From assembly GCF_040054535.1 (NCBI RefSeq), contig NC_090783.1, positions 5,684,001-5,748,000 on the forward strand: a stretch of DNA of 64,000 nucleotides, written 5' to 3'. The translations under genes and the position numbers were made by a program. Shown here piece by piece: positions 1 to 20,200 of the stretch. How positions within the stretch are numbered: the stretch's first letter is position 1; each line of letters starts with the position of its first letter. The notes under the pieces were generated by a model that was not told where the DNA came from, ran no database searches, and saw only the letters and a list, made by a program, of their open reading frames with translations. The DNA is from Antennarius striatus (Eukaryota; Chordata; Actinopteri; Lophiiformes; Antennariidae).

Positions 1-6778
<6,778 letters not shown>

Positions 6779-9501
6779 GGAGAGCACCACATGCATTGTG
6801 GAAATATTACCGTGTTCTTCATGTAGAAACGTATATATTTGTTTTTTGTTCTATTCTTCATTTTTTTGTTCCCTCTTTGCTTTGGAATGTGACACAGCCT
6901 GTCAACCATTGGTTTGTGAAATAGACAAAACAAAATAAGCAAACAAAAAATGTCGCTTATTAGTGGTGAGCTGAGCATCCTTTTCAGGTTTCTCAAGAAT
7001 TCACAAACTTTAATTTGGAAATTTGTGAAAAAAGGCAAACCAACCAGGAGTAATCTGCCACATTAGGAGGGACTGATGAGACTTTTAACTACGACAGTAC
7101 CGCCCATCATTTGGAAGAGATTATATGCCTTGACTTAACTGGGGCGCTGCTTCAAGAAATTCCTCTATTGCACATTTTATATGGTAGTTTTCTGCTCGTT
7201 ACTGTTGAAAAAGAGTGAGGTGCAAAGATTTGCGCAGTTCAAGGAGAAAAGCTTGCCTTTTACTTTTTTCCTTTTGAGAGACCACTGCTTCAAAATTGCA
7301 TAATGCACTCATCAATATGCACTAATGGGTACTTTCGTCGTATTACATTGACATCCATGCTCAGAATGCAGCTGGAGAGATCCGTTTGGTCTCAAAGTGA
7401 CGCAATTTAACACGGCAGGCCTCACTTGCGGCCTACCTGCTGTGACCAATGTACTTTTCTCATGTTTGACCCAAAACTACGCTTCAATAACTGCTGGATG
7501 GACGAGATGGCAAGCCAATCTTTTTTTTTTTCCCTCATTTATAAATCGCATAAAATGCTCAAAACCTGGACCTTCAATAAATGAGTGTGTGTGTGTGTGG
7601 GGGCGCAAAGAATAAATGAGAAACAATATCGAACAGTAGAGTGGTAGCTTCTCATTCTGGTATTCTTTTGAGTCTGCATATTTTTTGTTCATGTTTTTCC
7701 CTGCCAGTAAGACCACAAAAATTGGGGTGAATGACACCTCTTTCCCCATTTACTCCCTTCCTGTCTTAAGTTTGGAGTGACAGAATAAATGTACAGCAAA
7801 AATCGCAGTTAACTGTATGTTTTGATTTCTTTGCAAATTTTAATTTTCTTTTAACTTGATAAGAGCACAATGGTGCCTTCATTTTCCAGTCTTACTGAAG
7901 TGTAAAGCGATTTGGGGTTTGCCGCCTTCTAATACAGATCTGCTCATAATGAACTATTGCATCTGGTAGCAGATGCAAAAAACATTTTTCAGTATTCATT
8001 AAAAAAAAATTCAGGTACATTTCTTTTTTTTCCATTCTTTACTACCTAAGGCTATCTGTTGTGAAAGTTGTATTTTTTTGTATTCTGTCTTTTCTGGTTC
8101 TTAGAGAGTCAATAGGTGCCTGGAATTCTGTTTACTGTTAGATGGTTAAAACATGAAATCTACTCCCAAGAGGTACATTATAAAGATGACCATGGAATAT
8201 GATATTCACTGTATCATGTCATAATTCTACAGAGTGTACTAAAGTTTGCAGTTTTGGAAAAAGTTTCATAATGTAGTGCAGATACTGTTATTTCTTTTCC
8301 GCCTGACCATAATTATATCTCGTGGACGGTCACAGGATAATCCCTGGACGCAGAAGTTTTATCTTTCTTCCCCCCTTCCTTGGCAACAATTTTCTAATCT
8401 GTACAGGTGGCTTGGCCACAGAGCCTGGGAACAGACTAGCAGATACTTGGGCTCAGTTTCATAGCTGTTCATGCATTTATGTTTTCATATGCTGATTATT
8501 CATTGTGCTTTTTAAAAAAAATAATTTTATTTTGTTAATTACTCCATGAGAGGCAAATCTAATCTGAATGCCATACAGGTAGCGTCCCTCTTGTCCTATG
8601 GTGTATTTTAATTTTACCACTCAACAGGGAGGGAAGATCTTATGGTTTCAGCTGGAAAGAAAAACCTGACAAACATTAGATGTTATCTATTATGTTGTAT
8701 TTTGTTGCACTGAAATGGGAAATTAAAATGATGTAGCATTTTTCTGGAAAAATATACTAATGAGGTCTTCCTTGTCTGGTGGTATTGCACTATCCCCAAC
8801 ATTTCATTAACAATCTTTCTGAGCACAGCCTCCCTTCAAATTTCTCATCTGGCAATGAAAAAAAGTATTGTTTGCAAATAATCAATGAAACCTTTGCTCT
8901 GTAGATTTCATATATTTTAGGGAGTTTTCCCAAAGTGGCGCTCAGCTAACCCCCACTTGAAAATATTTTTAGTGAAAATTGTTTTCAATAGAGAATATTG
9001 CTGAAAAATCGGGTCTTTATCCTTTAGGTATTTTTATCAGACAGCTCTTTGATGCCTGTAGCCTGAGTGTTTATTTGTCAGGTAATTGCTTTACATTAAC
9101 ACTTGACTGGAATCACATTTGTTACAGCAACAGACAAATGTGGTCTTTAACATGGCATTGGTGGTTGAAAATGTCTGAGCACATTAAGGTTGGATATGTT
9201 TTTTTCCCACTGAGGTTTAATAACCTTTTCCAAATTTTAAAGGATCATCGTAAAAAGAAGAAAAAAAATCTAAATTTTCCTGTGGTTGGGAAACGAGTGG
9301 ATCCTCTGTGTGTATCATTCCAGTTTTTTGAATGAAAATGGAAGTACCCCCTTGGCTTTAGCAGGTGTGGTAAACAGTTAGCTGCCATCTTAATTTCCCT
9401 GTGTTTACCCTTGTTGCTAGTACAAAAGTGTTGCAGATAGCGAACCTTATAAGTTTTGTTTTTTTTCTATTTGGAATGTGTTGGAATTAACATACAATAA
9501 A
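6779..9501 (+). other. g3bp2: g3bp2 3' untranslated region (probable extent)
   Basis: AT-rich sequence follows the stop codon with no coding exon or recognisable repeat. Candidate poly(A) signals include AATAAA at about 7611 and 7784, and at 9496-9501 just before the sequence changes to scattered repeats. The true end cannot be fixed from sequence alone. The short open frames here have no splice-compatible or family-like features. Confidence 0.5.
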
Positions 9502-9504
9502 CTA

Positions 9505-10020
9505 CTGAAATCAGCAGCACTCATACAGTTTGTTATGGTACTCCTGTAAATCTCGTAAGTACTCCTTTAAAGCTTTTATAACTGTCAATAACTCAACTGT
9601 CAAATCAATAATGTAAAAAAATTAATCAATGTACATTCTGATCTCTACATTGAAACCTCATGAAACACATTAACAACACTTTTGTTAGATGACTAATCTA
9701 CCATTAACGGACTGAGCTATAACCTGCAAAGCGGCCACGTATTTGTGTGAATTCCTCTGTTAACACTTTGCATCTTTCTGCATTGAAAGGTTTCGTGCTA
9801 GTACCATGATAAACAGCTAAATCAATTTGTTCAATTTCTATCCTCAGGTGTTATCTCACTTGATGGGAAACCTTATCTGTCAAATATAGGAACTTCATTG
9901 AATAACTTTTAGATTGACAGGATGCAAAGAAGCAAGCTGCACTATAAGGTGAGTGTAGAACAAGCTGATTTAAATAGTTAATATCGTATTTCTGCAATAC
10001 ATTCCAATGCAACAATAACA
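9505..10020. other. Intergenic spacer, nothing recognised
   Basis: AT-rich sequence between the likely g3bp2 poly(A) site and repeat copy A. I see no exon, RNA gene or clear repeat in it. Confidence 0.5.
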
Positions 10021-10023
10021 AGG

Positions 10024-10613
10024 CAGTCAGAGACTGCAACATTCCGCGACAACCCTGAATTCAAAAATTTGCCCTGACCTACTTTGATAGGTCATGGTCA
10101 TTTAATAAAAGACCCATGATCCAACATGTAACATGTGCATTCTATTTGTCATGAGGTTTCAGAGATGTATACCTAAAAAGGTATAAAAGTGTAAATGTGA
10201 CCTTGACCTAGTTTTTCAAGGTCAAGGTCATGATCTAATGTTCGTCTCCCTGCCTCCCTGGATATAACGGCTTTTGCTTCATCTTTTTATCTGGTTCCTG
10301 AGATATGTGCCCGAGATATCTCAGGATAGAAAATATCTCGGACCATAAATCAAAGCCATTCTTTGATCTATGGTCTTACTCATGCTGGCCTTATCTTATC
10401 CAGTTCCTGAGTGTACAAAAGTTGAAATTTGACCTTGACCTAGTTTTCTCAAGGTCAAGGTCATCGTCTCATTTTCATCCCCTTTGCCGCCCGAGTAATG
10501 TGCTTTTTGTTTCATCTATCTGCAACGGTTGTGAAGATATTTGGTGGACGGACGGACGGACGAACACACAAACACTGACAGTTACAATATACATCACCGC
10601 TTTGCGGGATGTA
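10024..10613 (+). repeat. Unclassified interspersed element, copy A (fullest copy)
   Basis: It starts GCAACATTCCGCGAC and ends TTTGCGGGATGTAAG, so the two ends form a short imperfect inverted repeat around ACATCCCGC. The interior holds two palindromic blocks, at 10199-10230 and 10432-10463, each TGACCTTGACCTAG...CAAGGTCAAGGTCA. A GGACGGACGGACGAACACAC segment lies near the right end. No transposase is encoded. Two shorter copies in reverse orientation occur at about 30157-30543 and 47862-48009, which shows it is a repeat family. Confidence 0.8.
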
Positions 10614-10679
10614 AGAAAAACCAGTATGCTGCTCTTTGATCATTTTCCTTTGGGAGACTGAATAATGTCACTTTTTTTT

Positions 10680-10868
10680 AATCAGTCAAAGTCAGCTTTA
10701 TTGTCAAATGTACCAAATCTGCACGATATACAGCACAGATGAAATTGCAATCCTCTCAGACCCATGGTAAACAAGCAGTACAACAGACAGTATAACAGGC
10801 GGTACAACACAGGCAGTACAACTCAGGCAGTACAACAGGCAGCACAACACAGGCAGTACAGCACAAAT
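10680..10868. repeat. LINE-type tail followed by CAGTACAACA minisatellite
   Basis: AGTCAGCTTTATTGTCAAATGTACC at 10690 and GAAATTGCAATCCTCTCAGACCCA at 10740 resemble the 3' ends of common fish LINEs in reverse orientation. From about 10772 to 10865 there is a degenerate tandem array of 10- to 17-bp units based on CAGTACAACA/CAGGCAGTAC. Confidence 0.55.
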
Positions 10869-11068
10869 TATAAGACGAAACGGAAAGGGATGGTAAATTC
10901 TGAACCTTTACTCGTTTGTATTTAATTTCAACTATTTTTTTTGTCTGCTTTTGTATTATTATTAAGAAAGTGAGAAGAGATTGATTTTACGACCTTCTGC
11001 ACAGTTGTCTCTTTCTTGCCCTTTAAGCACCTGACGTCTGCTGATCGTCCACGTAGCGCCACGTTTAC

Positions 11069-11078
11069 GCGCATGCGC
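11069..11078. promoter_or_regulatory. uso1: Palindromic NRF1-type motif in the uso1 promoter
   Basis: GCGCATGCGC lies about 185 bp upstream of the uso1 start codon in a locally CG-rich stretch. This is the core NRF1 site typical of CpG-type promoters of housekeeping genes. No TATA box is evident at a suitable distance. Function is inferred from motif and position only. Confidence 0.55.
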
Positions 11079-11262
11079 AAAGCATTACATTTGTTTTCCG
11101 GGGTCGATCAGTCGATGTACAGTGTACAAAAAAAAGCACAATTGTGTAAGTTTGTATTTTTGTATTCACAAATTAACTACACGGAACACTAAGGGTGGAG
11201 TGTGAGGGTTTCTTCAGGAGGATATTCTCTTTGAATTCGGCGCTGAGAGGACGTTTATTAAG

Positions 11263-14200
11263 ATGAACTTTTTCAGAGGAGTGATGGGTGGGCAGGCACC
11301 CGGGCCGCAGCCGTCCGGAGCGGAGACGGTATGACAACAGTACGGCTAGCTTCGGCTAGCTTCTATTTCCAACACTGTGTACATGACAACCTGATACGAC
11401 ACACACGTCACCAACAACACATATGTTTTGCACTTTTTATTTTATTGTGTTCTGTTTCTAAGTACGTGTAAAGAATAGGGCCTCCCTAAATTATAACAAC
11501 GAGCAAGCTAATTAGCTAACGTAGCATGTCTGTCATTCTCCATATCTGGTATGTCTGTCTGTGACATCTGCTGTTTCCGTACGGGTAGTTTTAAAGAATG
11601 AATGAAAACACAATGACACTCACTTGTCAAATCAGATATAAGTCAGTGGATTAAAACCACTTATTTTCTTCAATAATATCGAAGAAAACAGTTTAGTAAC
11701 GTGTAAAAGATAGTAAAAAAAGGACATCGTGATTTGATGTGAGCCCCATAGTGCTGCAGTCAGCTTTCATTATTAATTGACCTGTTCTTTCACTGGGTTG
11801 CTTTCCCAAAAGAATTTACAATATAATGAATTCTTGTCATCCTCACATCAATGCATGGTCAGATTGTAGCAGTTTGACATTCGGTAATAAATAAGAGCAT
11901 ACAAATAACACATATCTTATTGTAAAGCAACATGTTCAGTGTATGGAAGTATCTGTGCTGAAAACGTCCTTTTGGAAAAAAAAGAAGCCCTTTTTGCACT
12001 TCAGTGCCTCTCAAAACATTTCTGTATGCATTTTGGCCATTCAGAGAAATAACTCCTCTTTCCTGCAGAATTCACAGTATGTTCGTAATAAATGTGTTTT
12101 CATTTCTTTGTTTTGTCAACTTTAATTATTTTTGAATAAGCCAAAAAAATGTAATAAGTTACAAATGGTATTAAAAGTTTCACTATACTTTGTTTATCTG
12201 AAATGTTTTCTTTCTTTCCCAACAATACACAAATCTTGTTGCTGATTATTACTAAGAATTTAATGAAATAGTAGAAATTCCTCTGTTGACAGATCCAGAG
12301 GTTGTGTGACCGGGTAGCATCCTCAACCCTCCTAGACGATCGCAGAGATGCTGTCCGTGCTCTTAAGTCTCTCTCAAAGGTAAGGTATAGGAGTCATAAA
12401 AATGACATTTGTGAATGTTTTATCATCTATTGCTCTGTCTTGAGGCAAACTCATGGTCAAAGTCTTCTGATTAAAATCAAATGAACACTTATTTAATCTT
12501 CTACAAAGCCAGTTTTGTTCATGGACAGTTTTGCTCCCAGCTGGCCCATCAGCTGTGAATAATGAGATGATCAGGCATGAATAAAGGGATTTAGGAGGGT
12601 CTTACGTGAACATGACGTGGAATCAGCAACTGTCAGGAACACAGAAATGATAGATAGATAGATAGATAGATAGATACTTTAATAATCCCGGAGGAAATTG
12701 CATGAAGACTTCTATATTTTAAAAGAAATTCAATATAAATATCATTGTTGCTAACAGTTGCTTTAAGTTATGAAGGAATTTTAAAATTCATATTTTTTCA
12801 GTTCTTTGACTATCCTGTGAGACTTTATTTTTCTGCTTTGTTAATGAACCTCCCATTTTTTCCCTGACTTCCAGCCACTGTTCTCAGTCCGTAAATAAAT
12901 TACACAGTATGATCAATTTATAATTTCAGTACCCCTGCAGTCAGTTTCTTCAAGTTGCTTATTTTTACAAGTTTAGGTTTTCATTTAATTTTGTCTGTCA
13001 TTCAGCTATTGTAGAAACTTCACTTTTTCTTGTAGCTTTTCTGTTATTTTACTGTGTCAGAATTCTAATAATGTGTGTCTTTATTTTGCCTGCTGTTGCT
13101 TTTGTATAATCTTGGCTTAGTGCCTATTCATGTCTGATATGTAACACTTTGAATAATTCTGTTGTAAAAAGATTCTAAAAAAATAACCTTGCTTTTTCAA
13201 CTTTTACTATCTTTGTAGAAATATCGCGTGGAAGTTGGATCACAGGCAATGGATCATTTAATTAACATACTGCAGACTGACAGGTATGCTAATGGGAGTA
13301 TTTTTTTTATTGCTTGGCTCAAAATGGCTTTGTTCATGTTACTGAGAAGCACAAGTCCTTTATTTGGCTCAAATTCTATTATGATTAAACTTGTCTTTGG
13401 TTGTTTTGTCCTGATAACAGATCTGATTCTGAAATCCTTGGCTACGCTTTGGACACATTGTATAATATCATCTGTAATGATGAGGAGGAAGAGCAAGGTA
13501 TTACTGTACACTCTCCCACAAAAATAGAAATAATGAACTTCATTCTCATTCATTTGAGCATAATTCCTGCTAATGGTGTGACACATGAGAGCAGTGACTG
13601 AATGAGCTATTTTTCTCATGTATAAATAAGTTCCAATTCTTGTTAGCTGGACATTAGACAATTTAGATTTCCCTTCTCTGTACACTGATAATGACTGCTT
13701 CATGTAAAGATTGTCGTCTCTCTTCTCTTCCATGTATTTAACCCTACAGATGAATCAGAAGGTAAAACTCCTTTACTGTGCATGATGCCCCATAACCACT
13801 AGCGACACTTCATTGGTTCACCTTGCTGTGGAAAAAAAGAGCACATTGATAGTCTTGTTTCTACCTCCTGCAGTGCATTGTTTTTATACTGTTGTTAAAA
13901 ATCCAAAACTGTGTTTTGGATGTTGTTGTGGCATGTCCTCACAAGAATCAAACATGTGATTGTACACTTCAGAGTGGTTGAAATGAATGCTTGCTTTTAG
14001 GTGAGGTTTTAAATACCCCCCTCCCCTTGCTTTTGCAGACCTAGTAGCACCTATCCCTGTCTCAGGGAAGCATAAGAATGTTTCCATGGCTGGTCAGTAC
14101 TGAAACTACTATCAATATAGTAGTTAATAATGCTGTGAGATACTAACAATACTAAAATCAGTTGGTATTGGTCAAGTTTCTAGAGGGTGTTGTAGCAATA

Positions 14201-17200
14201 ATACTTCACTAATGCTATCACGTCCCCAAACCAACTGTCCAGCTGTCTGTCTGTGTCTGTCTGTCTGTCATTTTTCGTTCCTCTTTTGTGTCTTTTTTTA
14301 AATTTTTATTTTAGGTGGGGTTTTTTGTACAATTGTGTTCAGCTTTTGTGGCTTCATGTTGTGCTTCTTAAAAGTTAGTAGAAATAATTTTAGTTTGAGA
14401 TCTGTGCATTGTTGGTAACAGTGATGCCCCAAGACCATCTTTTTTCAACTTATGGAAAATATATTTATTCATTTATTGAATTTGTTTAGTTTGAAAGCCA
14501 AATAGTTGTCTCTTTACTCATCCTGCATGACCTGAGCCAAAATGATATACTTTTGAAGTTGGATTTCTGGTCACTTGGAAGAAACAAGCATCGCTGTTGT
14601 TAATATCTACCTTTAGCTGCTAAAGGATCCACCCGTCCACCCATTTTTCTGTCTATCATTAAGAATTGAGAAGGTATAGTACAGCATGTTTATCAGAGCT
14701 TTTAGCCAGTAACCTATTCTTGCAGTGTGCAGAGACAGATGATTAGAGGAATGAGAGTGAAACAAAACAGTAAAGAATGGCCAGCTAACAAAACAATGGG
14801 CTGAAAGGAGCCAAACTGTTTTGTTAAACTGAAAGAGAACCAGTCAGATTGTGTCTGTCAGTCAGTCTGAGTGTTGTCACCATGCAAAAAAACAACTATC
14901 ATATTACAAGTAGTCAATCTATCCATTTCTAACGTAAAGATATTAATTCTTCTGGATTTTAATGTAATTCTTAAAAATACCGACAAGAATAATATGATAG
15001 CATTAAGCTATATTGTTTTGGGGTCAAGATAATCTGTTAAAACATGGATGAAAACATCCCAAATGATTTTCATTGATTTATTAAGCACCATAAATTATGA
15101 CAAGATTATTAGTGTGCACTTATTCTCAGTGCAGTGGTGTCGCAAACCACTGCGTCATAGAAGCTCATCCCATATTCAGTCTAAATTTCCATGCACAGAA
15201 TACAGAGTAGATCTTCTCATACGGCGACCCCTTTGGACTCCCCCTCCCATTTCCACTGTTCCAGCTGTCGCTCCCTCCATGTGTCCCCTCTAACTTTTGC
15301 TGCTTTATTACTTGGATACCTGATAATTTCAGTCTTATCTTTCCCTCACAGATGAGAATGCCCAGAAGCAGGCAGATGACCTAGGAGCCCAGTTCACAGA
15401 CAGGTTCACCCAGGATCCTGAGCATGTGACCCTGCTTCTTGCTCTGTTGGAGGTACTGACGTGTTTCTGCTCCAGTGGCAGGAAGTTCGCGCTCTTGTGT
15501 TTGTCTAGAGAGCTGTCTTGACACAATTATGTCTTCATGTGATTTCAGGAGTTTGACTTTCATGTACGTTGGCCTGGAGTGAAGCTATTGACTGCCCTGC
15601 TGAAGAACCAGGGTGTCCAGGTTCAGGGAATCATTCTTGTCAGCCCTATGGGTGAGTTTCTCCTCCCCAAGTTGGTGAAAATTACGTTGTGATGCCATGA
15701 GTATACTCAGGCTAATATATTTCTATACCCCTTTGCTGAGAGCATTTGTTAGCAGCTAATAATGCACACAAGAAATTGTCAGTTTATAATTACTGTAAAT
15801 ATTGTCATGGAAGTACAATTATTATTTATCTGTACTTCCGTAGGTGTTTCCAGATTGATGGATCTATTGGCAGACTCTAGAGAAGTAATTCGCAATGATG
15901 TGAGTAGTATACTTTGAGATTGTAGACTAAAATTTTTTTTTTTAATCAAGTCAGGAGTTATATGATGACATGTTTTTCTCCTCCAAAGGGCTTGCTGTTG
16001 CTTCAGCAGTTGACCAAAAGCAATGCTGCCATTCAGAAAATTGTGGCTTTTGAAAACGCATTTGAACGACTTCTCGATATTATTACGGAAGAGGGAAGCA
16101 GCGATGGTGGTAAAGGGATTTCGAGATTTAATACAGAAATGTCTTGAAGCGTAATTCCATATCTTGTACATCCTAAATTTAAATGGATGACTTTCTTTTG
16201 TGTTATAATTTACTGAGGTACATCACTGTGTCCTGATGCAGGTATTGTGGTGGAGGACTGTTTGCTTCTGCTCCTCAACCTGCTGAAGAACAACAGCTCC
16301 AATCAGAACTTCTTCAAAGAGGGCTCCTACATTCAGAGAATGAAGCCCTGGTTTGAAGTTGGCGATGATAATTCTGGCTGGTCAGCACAGAAGGTCACCA
16401 ATCTCCACCTTATGCTACAGGTCAGGCATAATGGGAAAAATGAATTGATTACAAATGAAACAAGCAATTCCATGGGTTAATGTATGCTGAAAGCTTGTGC
16501 AATGTTTTGTTCCTAGCTGGTGCGAGTTATGGTGTCTCCAGTTAACTCTCCTGGAGCTACAGCCAGCTGTCAGAAGGCCATGTACCAGTGTGGTCTGCTG
16601 CAGCAGTTGTGTACCATCCTCATGGCCACTGGTGTGCCTGCTGACATCCTCACAGAGGTAACTATATTTGTGCGTTGATAGACAGAACAGTATTTGCTTA
16701 TACATTTAAAACTTAGTGCGTCCTAGATTTTGATCGTGCTTCATTCTTTCAGACCATCAACACTGTAGCAGAGGTAATCAGAGGCTCACAGGTCAATCAG
16801 GACTACTTTTCATCTGTCAACGCTCCTTCAAACCCACCAAGGTAAGACACAGGGAACGAAGATATTACATCTCTGTTGTCAGATTCTGTGCTGACTTTCT
16901 CTCTGATCTTCCTCATCCACCCAGACCAGCCATTGTGGTCCTGCTCATGTCCATGGTGAATGAGAGACAACCATTTGTGCTTCGTTGTGCTGTCCTGTAC
17001 TGTTTCCAGTGTTTCCTTTACAAAAACAAGAAAGGCCAGGGCGAGATTGTGGCTACATTGCTGCCTTCCACCATTGACGGTCAGTTATAACAAGTTGAGA
17101 ACTTGAAAATAATTTTTCTACAATTTTAAATACAGTATCTTCTGCACTATAAGATGCACCGGACTATAAGGGGCACCTTCAATGAACGGCCTATTCTAAA

Positions 17201-20200
17201 ACTTTTTCATGTATAAGGCGCACTGTCGTTTTTTGAGAAAATGAAAGGCTTTTAGGTGCGCCCTATAGTGTGGAAAATACTGTATTTGTAGACATCCTCA
17301 GTCTGATAGGTTCATCAGCTTTATGAATGCATTGTCTGAAAAGAATGTCAGCGGCTTCCTATATACCTGCAGTATGTCATTGAGCTGATGTTGGTATTTA
17401 TTACGTATACATGGATTAAATGTTTTACCGTCTTTTTATAATTTACCCAGATCGTCTCCATTAGCTTAATTTGCTTGCTATCTAAGTGTAATTTGAACCA
17501 AGTTGGGTTGAAAGTGGGCTGTTTGAAATGCTGATTACACTTTACCACACAATAGTCGGATATGGCGGCATGCGTTTGTTCCATTCTAAAGTCGAATGTT
17601 CGTATGTTGACCTGTACTCTGTTTTTGTCCGCCAAAAACCTTTGTTACTACCTTTATAAATAATTAAATGTTGACTGACTTTTCTCCCCTAGCAAATTCC
17701 ATCTCAGCTGGTCAGCTGCTCTGCGGAGGCTTATTTTCAGCAGACTCTCTGTCCAATTGGTGCGCTGCTGTGGCCTTGGCTCATGCCCTGCAGGACAACC
17801 TCACCCAGAAGGAGCAACTGCTTAGAGTTCAACTAGCGACCAGCCTGGGAAAGCCACCTGTGTCTCTGCTGCAACAGTGCACCAACATCCTCTCCCAGGT
17901 AGGATACTAATCCTGCATACTGATAAGATTGAGGTGCCAACTTGTTATGTGTGTCGGGTCAGAAGGGGAGGCAAATTTTGGGGAAATGAATTGTCAGCAA
18001 TGGTGAATAGAACAATGTCATATTACTGTGGTTTTGCAGGGTGATAAGATCGTCCGGCGGGTAAGTAACATATCTGTTGGTGTGTTTGGTTTTGGTTTTT
18101 TGAGTGTTTGGGAAGCGCCAATGCTGTTAATCTTGGCTTTGCATCTGCAGTAGGGGTTTTATTGACCCAGTTTTTGGGGATCTTGTTTTCTTTTTAACCC
18201 TTTACTACTACTTCTTTGTGCTTAATGTTTAGCCACGAGGCAGTTTTTCCTCTAAACGGTGATGCACGTGAGACAATCCTCCCCACGGAGTTGCAAACAG
18301 TTCATCTCTCAGTCTTCACTAGTGAACTGTGGTTGAGAGTACACCTGAGAGAGGTTCAGAGAAAAGATAGCAGCTGTTTTTATCTCAGATGTCACAATGT
18401 TTGTGCTGCTTGAAGGCTCTTTGAGAGTTCACAACTATTATTAGGTTTGATCTTTTATTTTTTTATTTTTACATGTAGATGCTTACAAGTGCATGTATCA
18501 GAATATTTTATATGTTAGAGAATTATTCAGTCTTTGGATTCAGAGTTGTAGTGCTGAAATGGAGGAAAAATTGATTAAACATCAATACTGATGCAACTCT
18601 CCTGGTGTCATCAGCTCTTCTGTTTTTCTCCTACTGTTGATTCTGCAGTGGTTGTCTGGCGAAGGGAAGTCTGTTAAAAATGCATGACTTTCTGTGTAGG
18701 GTTGGGCATCGGAAGCCTGTTCCAAGTTGGAACTGGCTCTTAACATCTAATTCCAGTGGGATTCTTAAAAGGTTTTTACTTTGATTCTGTTTATTGGTTC
18801 CTAAATACATTACGTTAAGTTTCCGTTTCCATGGTGGTGGCTCACAGTGTCCATAGTTTCTGCCTCTGCCTCACTACTTTGAGCTGGGCTGCACCATGGA
18901 GCACAGCAAATAGCGTTCAGATATGTAGCTTTATAATTGCCCTGAATCATGTCACAACCGTGTCAAACTTAAGTCTTACATGAAACAGTGTACAGCTAAT
19001 ATAATAATAAACACCTTCACCAAAAAGCAGAACAAATCCCCGACTGTATTATTGTCCAACGTGCTGCATTGTTTTCTCTCAAGTTGGTCAGCCTCCTCTT
19101 CCTCCTCAGTCAGAACCAGCTTCCAGCTTCACTTTGTCCTGATTGGTTCAGGGAAAGTGAAATAGAGTTAGTTTCAACCATAAAAGCAAGACTGCAAAAA
19201 AGTTATGCTAATTCCAAAATTGCCATAAACTGTCAAAGTTCACGTTCTGCTCTTCAAACGACACGGCTGAGGTGGTTCAAGTATTTCCAGATACTGTTTT
19301 CTGTAACCGCAACCCCGCAACCGACAAGAATATGGCCAAGAACAGTTAGCAATAACATTTGTGTTGCTGTGTCTGGATTCGTTTCTCTATTTTAAGACTA
19401 TATGGAGTGTCAACTGTTGATGCAATTGAAATAACCCGTGTAAGCACAATTATGACAGCTTTTTTTTAAAGTCTGTTGTTTATGTCATTCAATACTTTTT
19501 TTGTCTTTTGTTTTCTTCTTCATTTTTGCATGATGTCCTAATTGGAGACAAAATCCGAAAAGGTGATTTTATAAGTTTTGTGACATCGTCATTGAACAGA
19601 TCTGCACTGTCATTTCCTTAGAGGCGAGAAGTTTGTTCATCATAAGGCTGAAATGTATTATGTAGTAATACTTACTATTTAATCTGTACTGATTTTTATA
19701 CTCCAACAATCCAAACCTATGGAAATCCCTCCTTCCTCTCCTACAGCTGATTGTAATTGGTGTCTCCAAACTGCATAACAGTGTTCAGTAGAGATTTCTA
19801 GGTGTCCAGTTTAAGCTCTTCATCCTGTTACCTGCTTCTCAGTGCTGATTTTATTGAAATGCACGATCCTTTTTAATAATTACACACCTTTTTATTGATA
19901 TGGTTAATTTTTCATCTTTAAAAGAGCTTTTCGGCTTTGCTTTGCATGTGCAGTAGCTGGAAAATAAAAGGGATTTTGTGATGCTGTGATTGACGCAAGT
20001 TGTCAATCACTCGGGAGAGAAATTTACAAGAGCACTATTTTTAATTTGTGAACTTGTTATTCTCCTTGGCTGGAGGTAAAGATAGGGGCTTTCAGTGCGC
20101 TTAACTCATTTTTTTATTGATACAAACTAATGCAGCTTGCTCTGTTCAACATAACCCTGTTTGTACATAATGAACTTATTAATAAAACTGTTATTGTCTG

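Noticed and set aside
13254-13733. 159-codon minus-strand frame across uso1 exons 3-4
   Set aside because: It covers conserved uso1 exons in antisense plus intron, with no recognisable domain; shadow frame.
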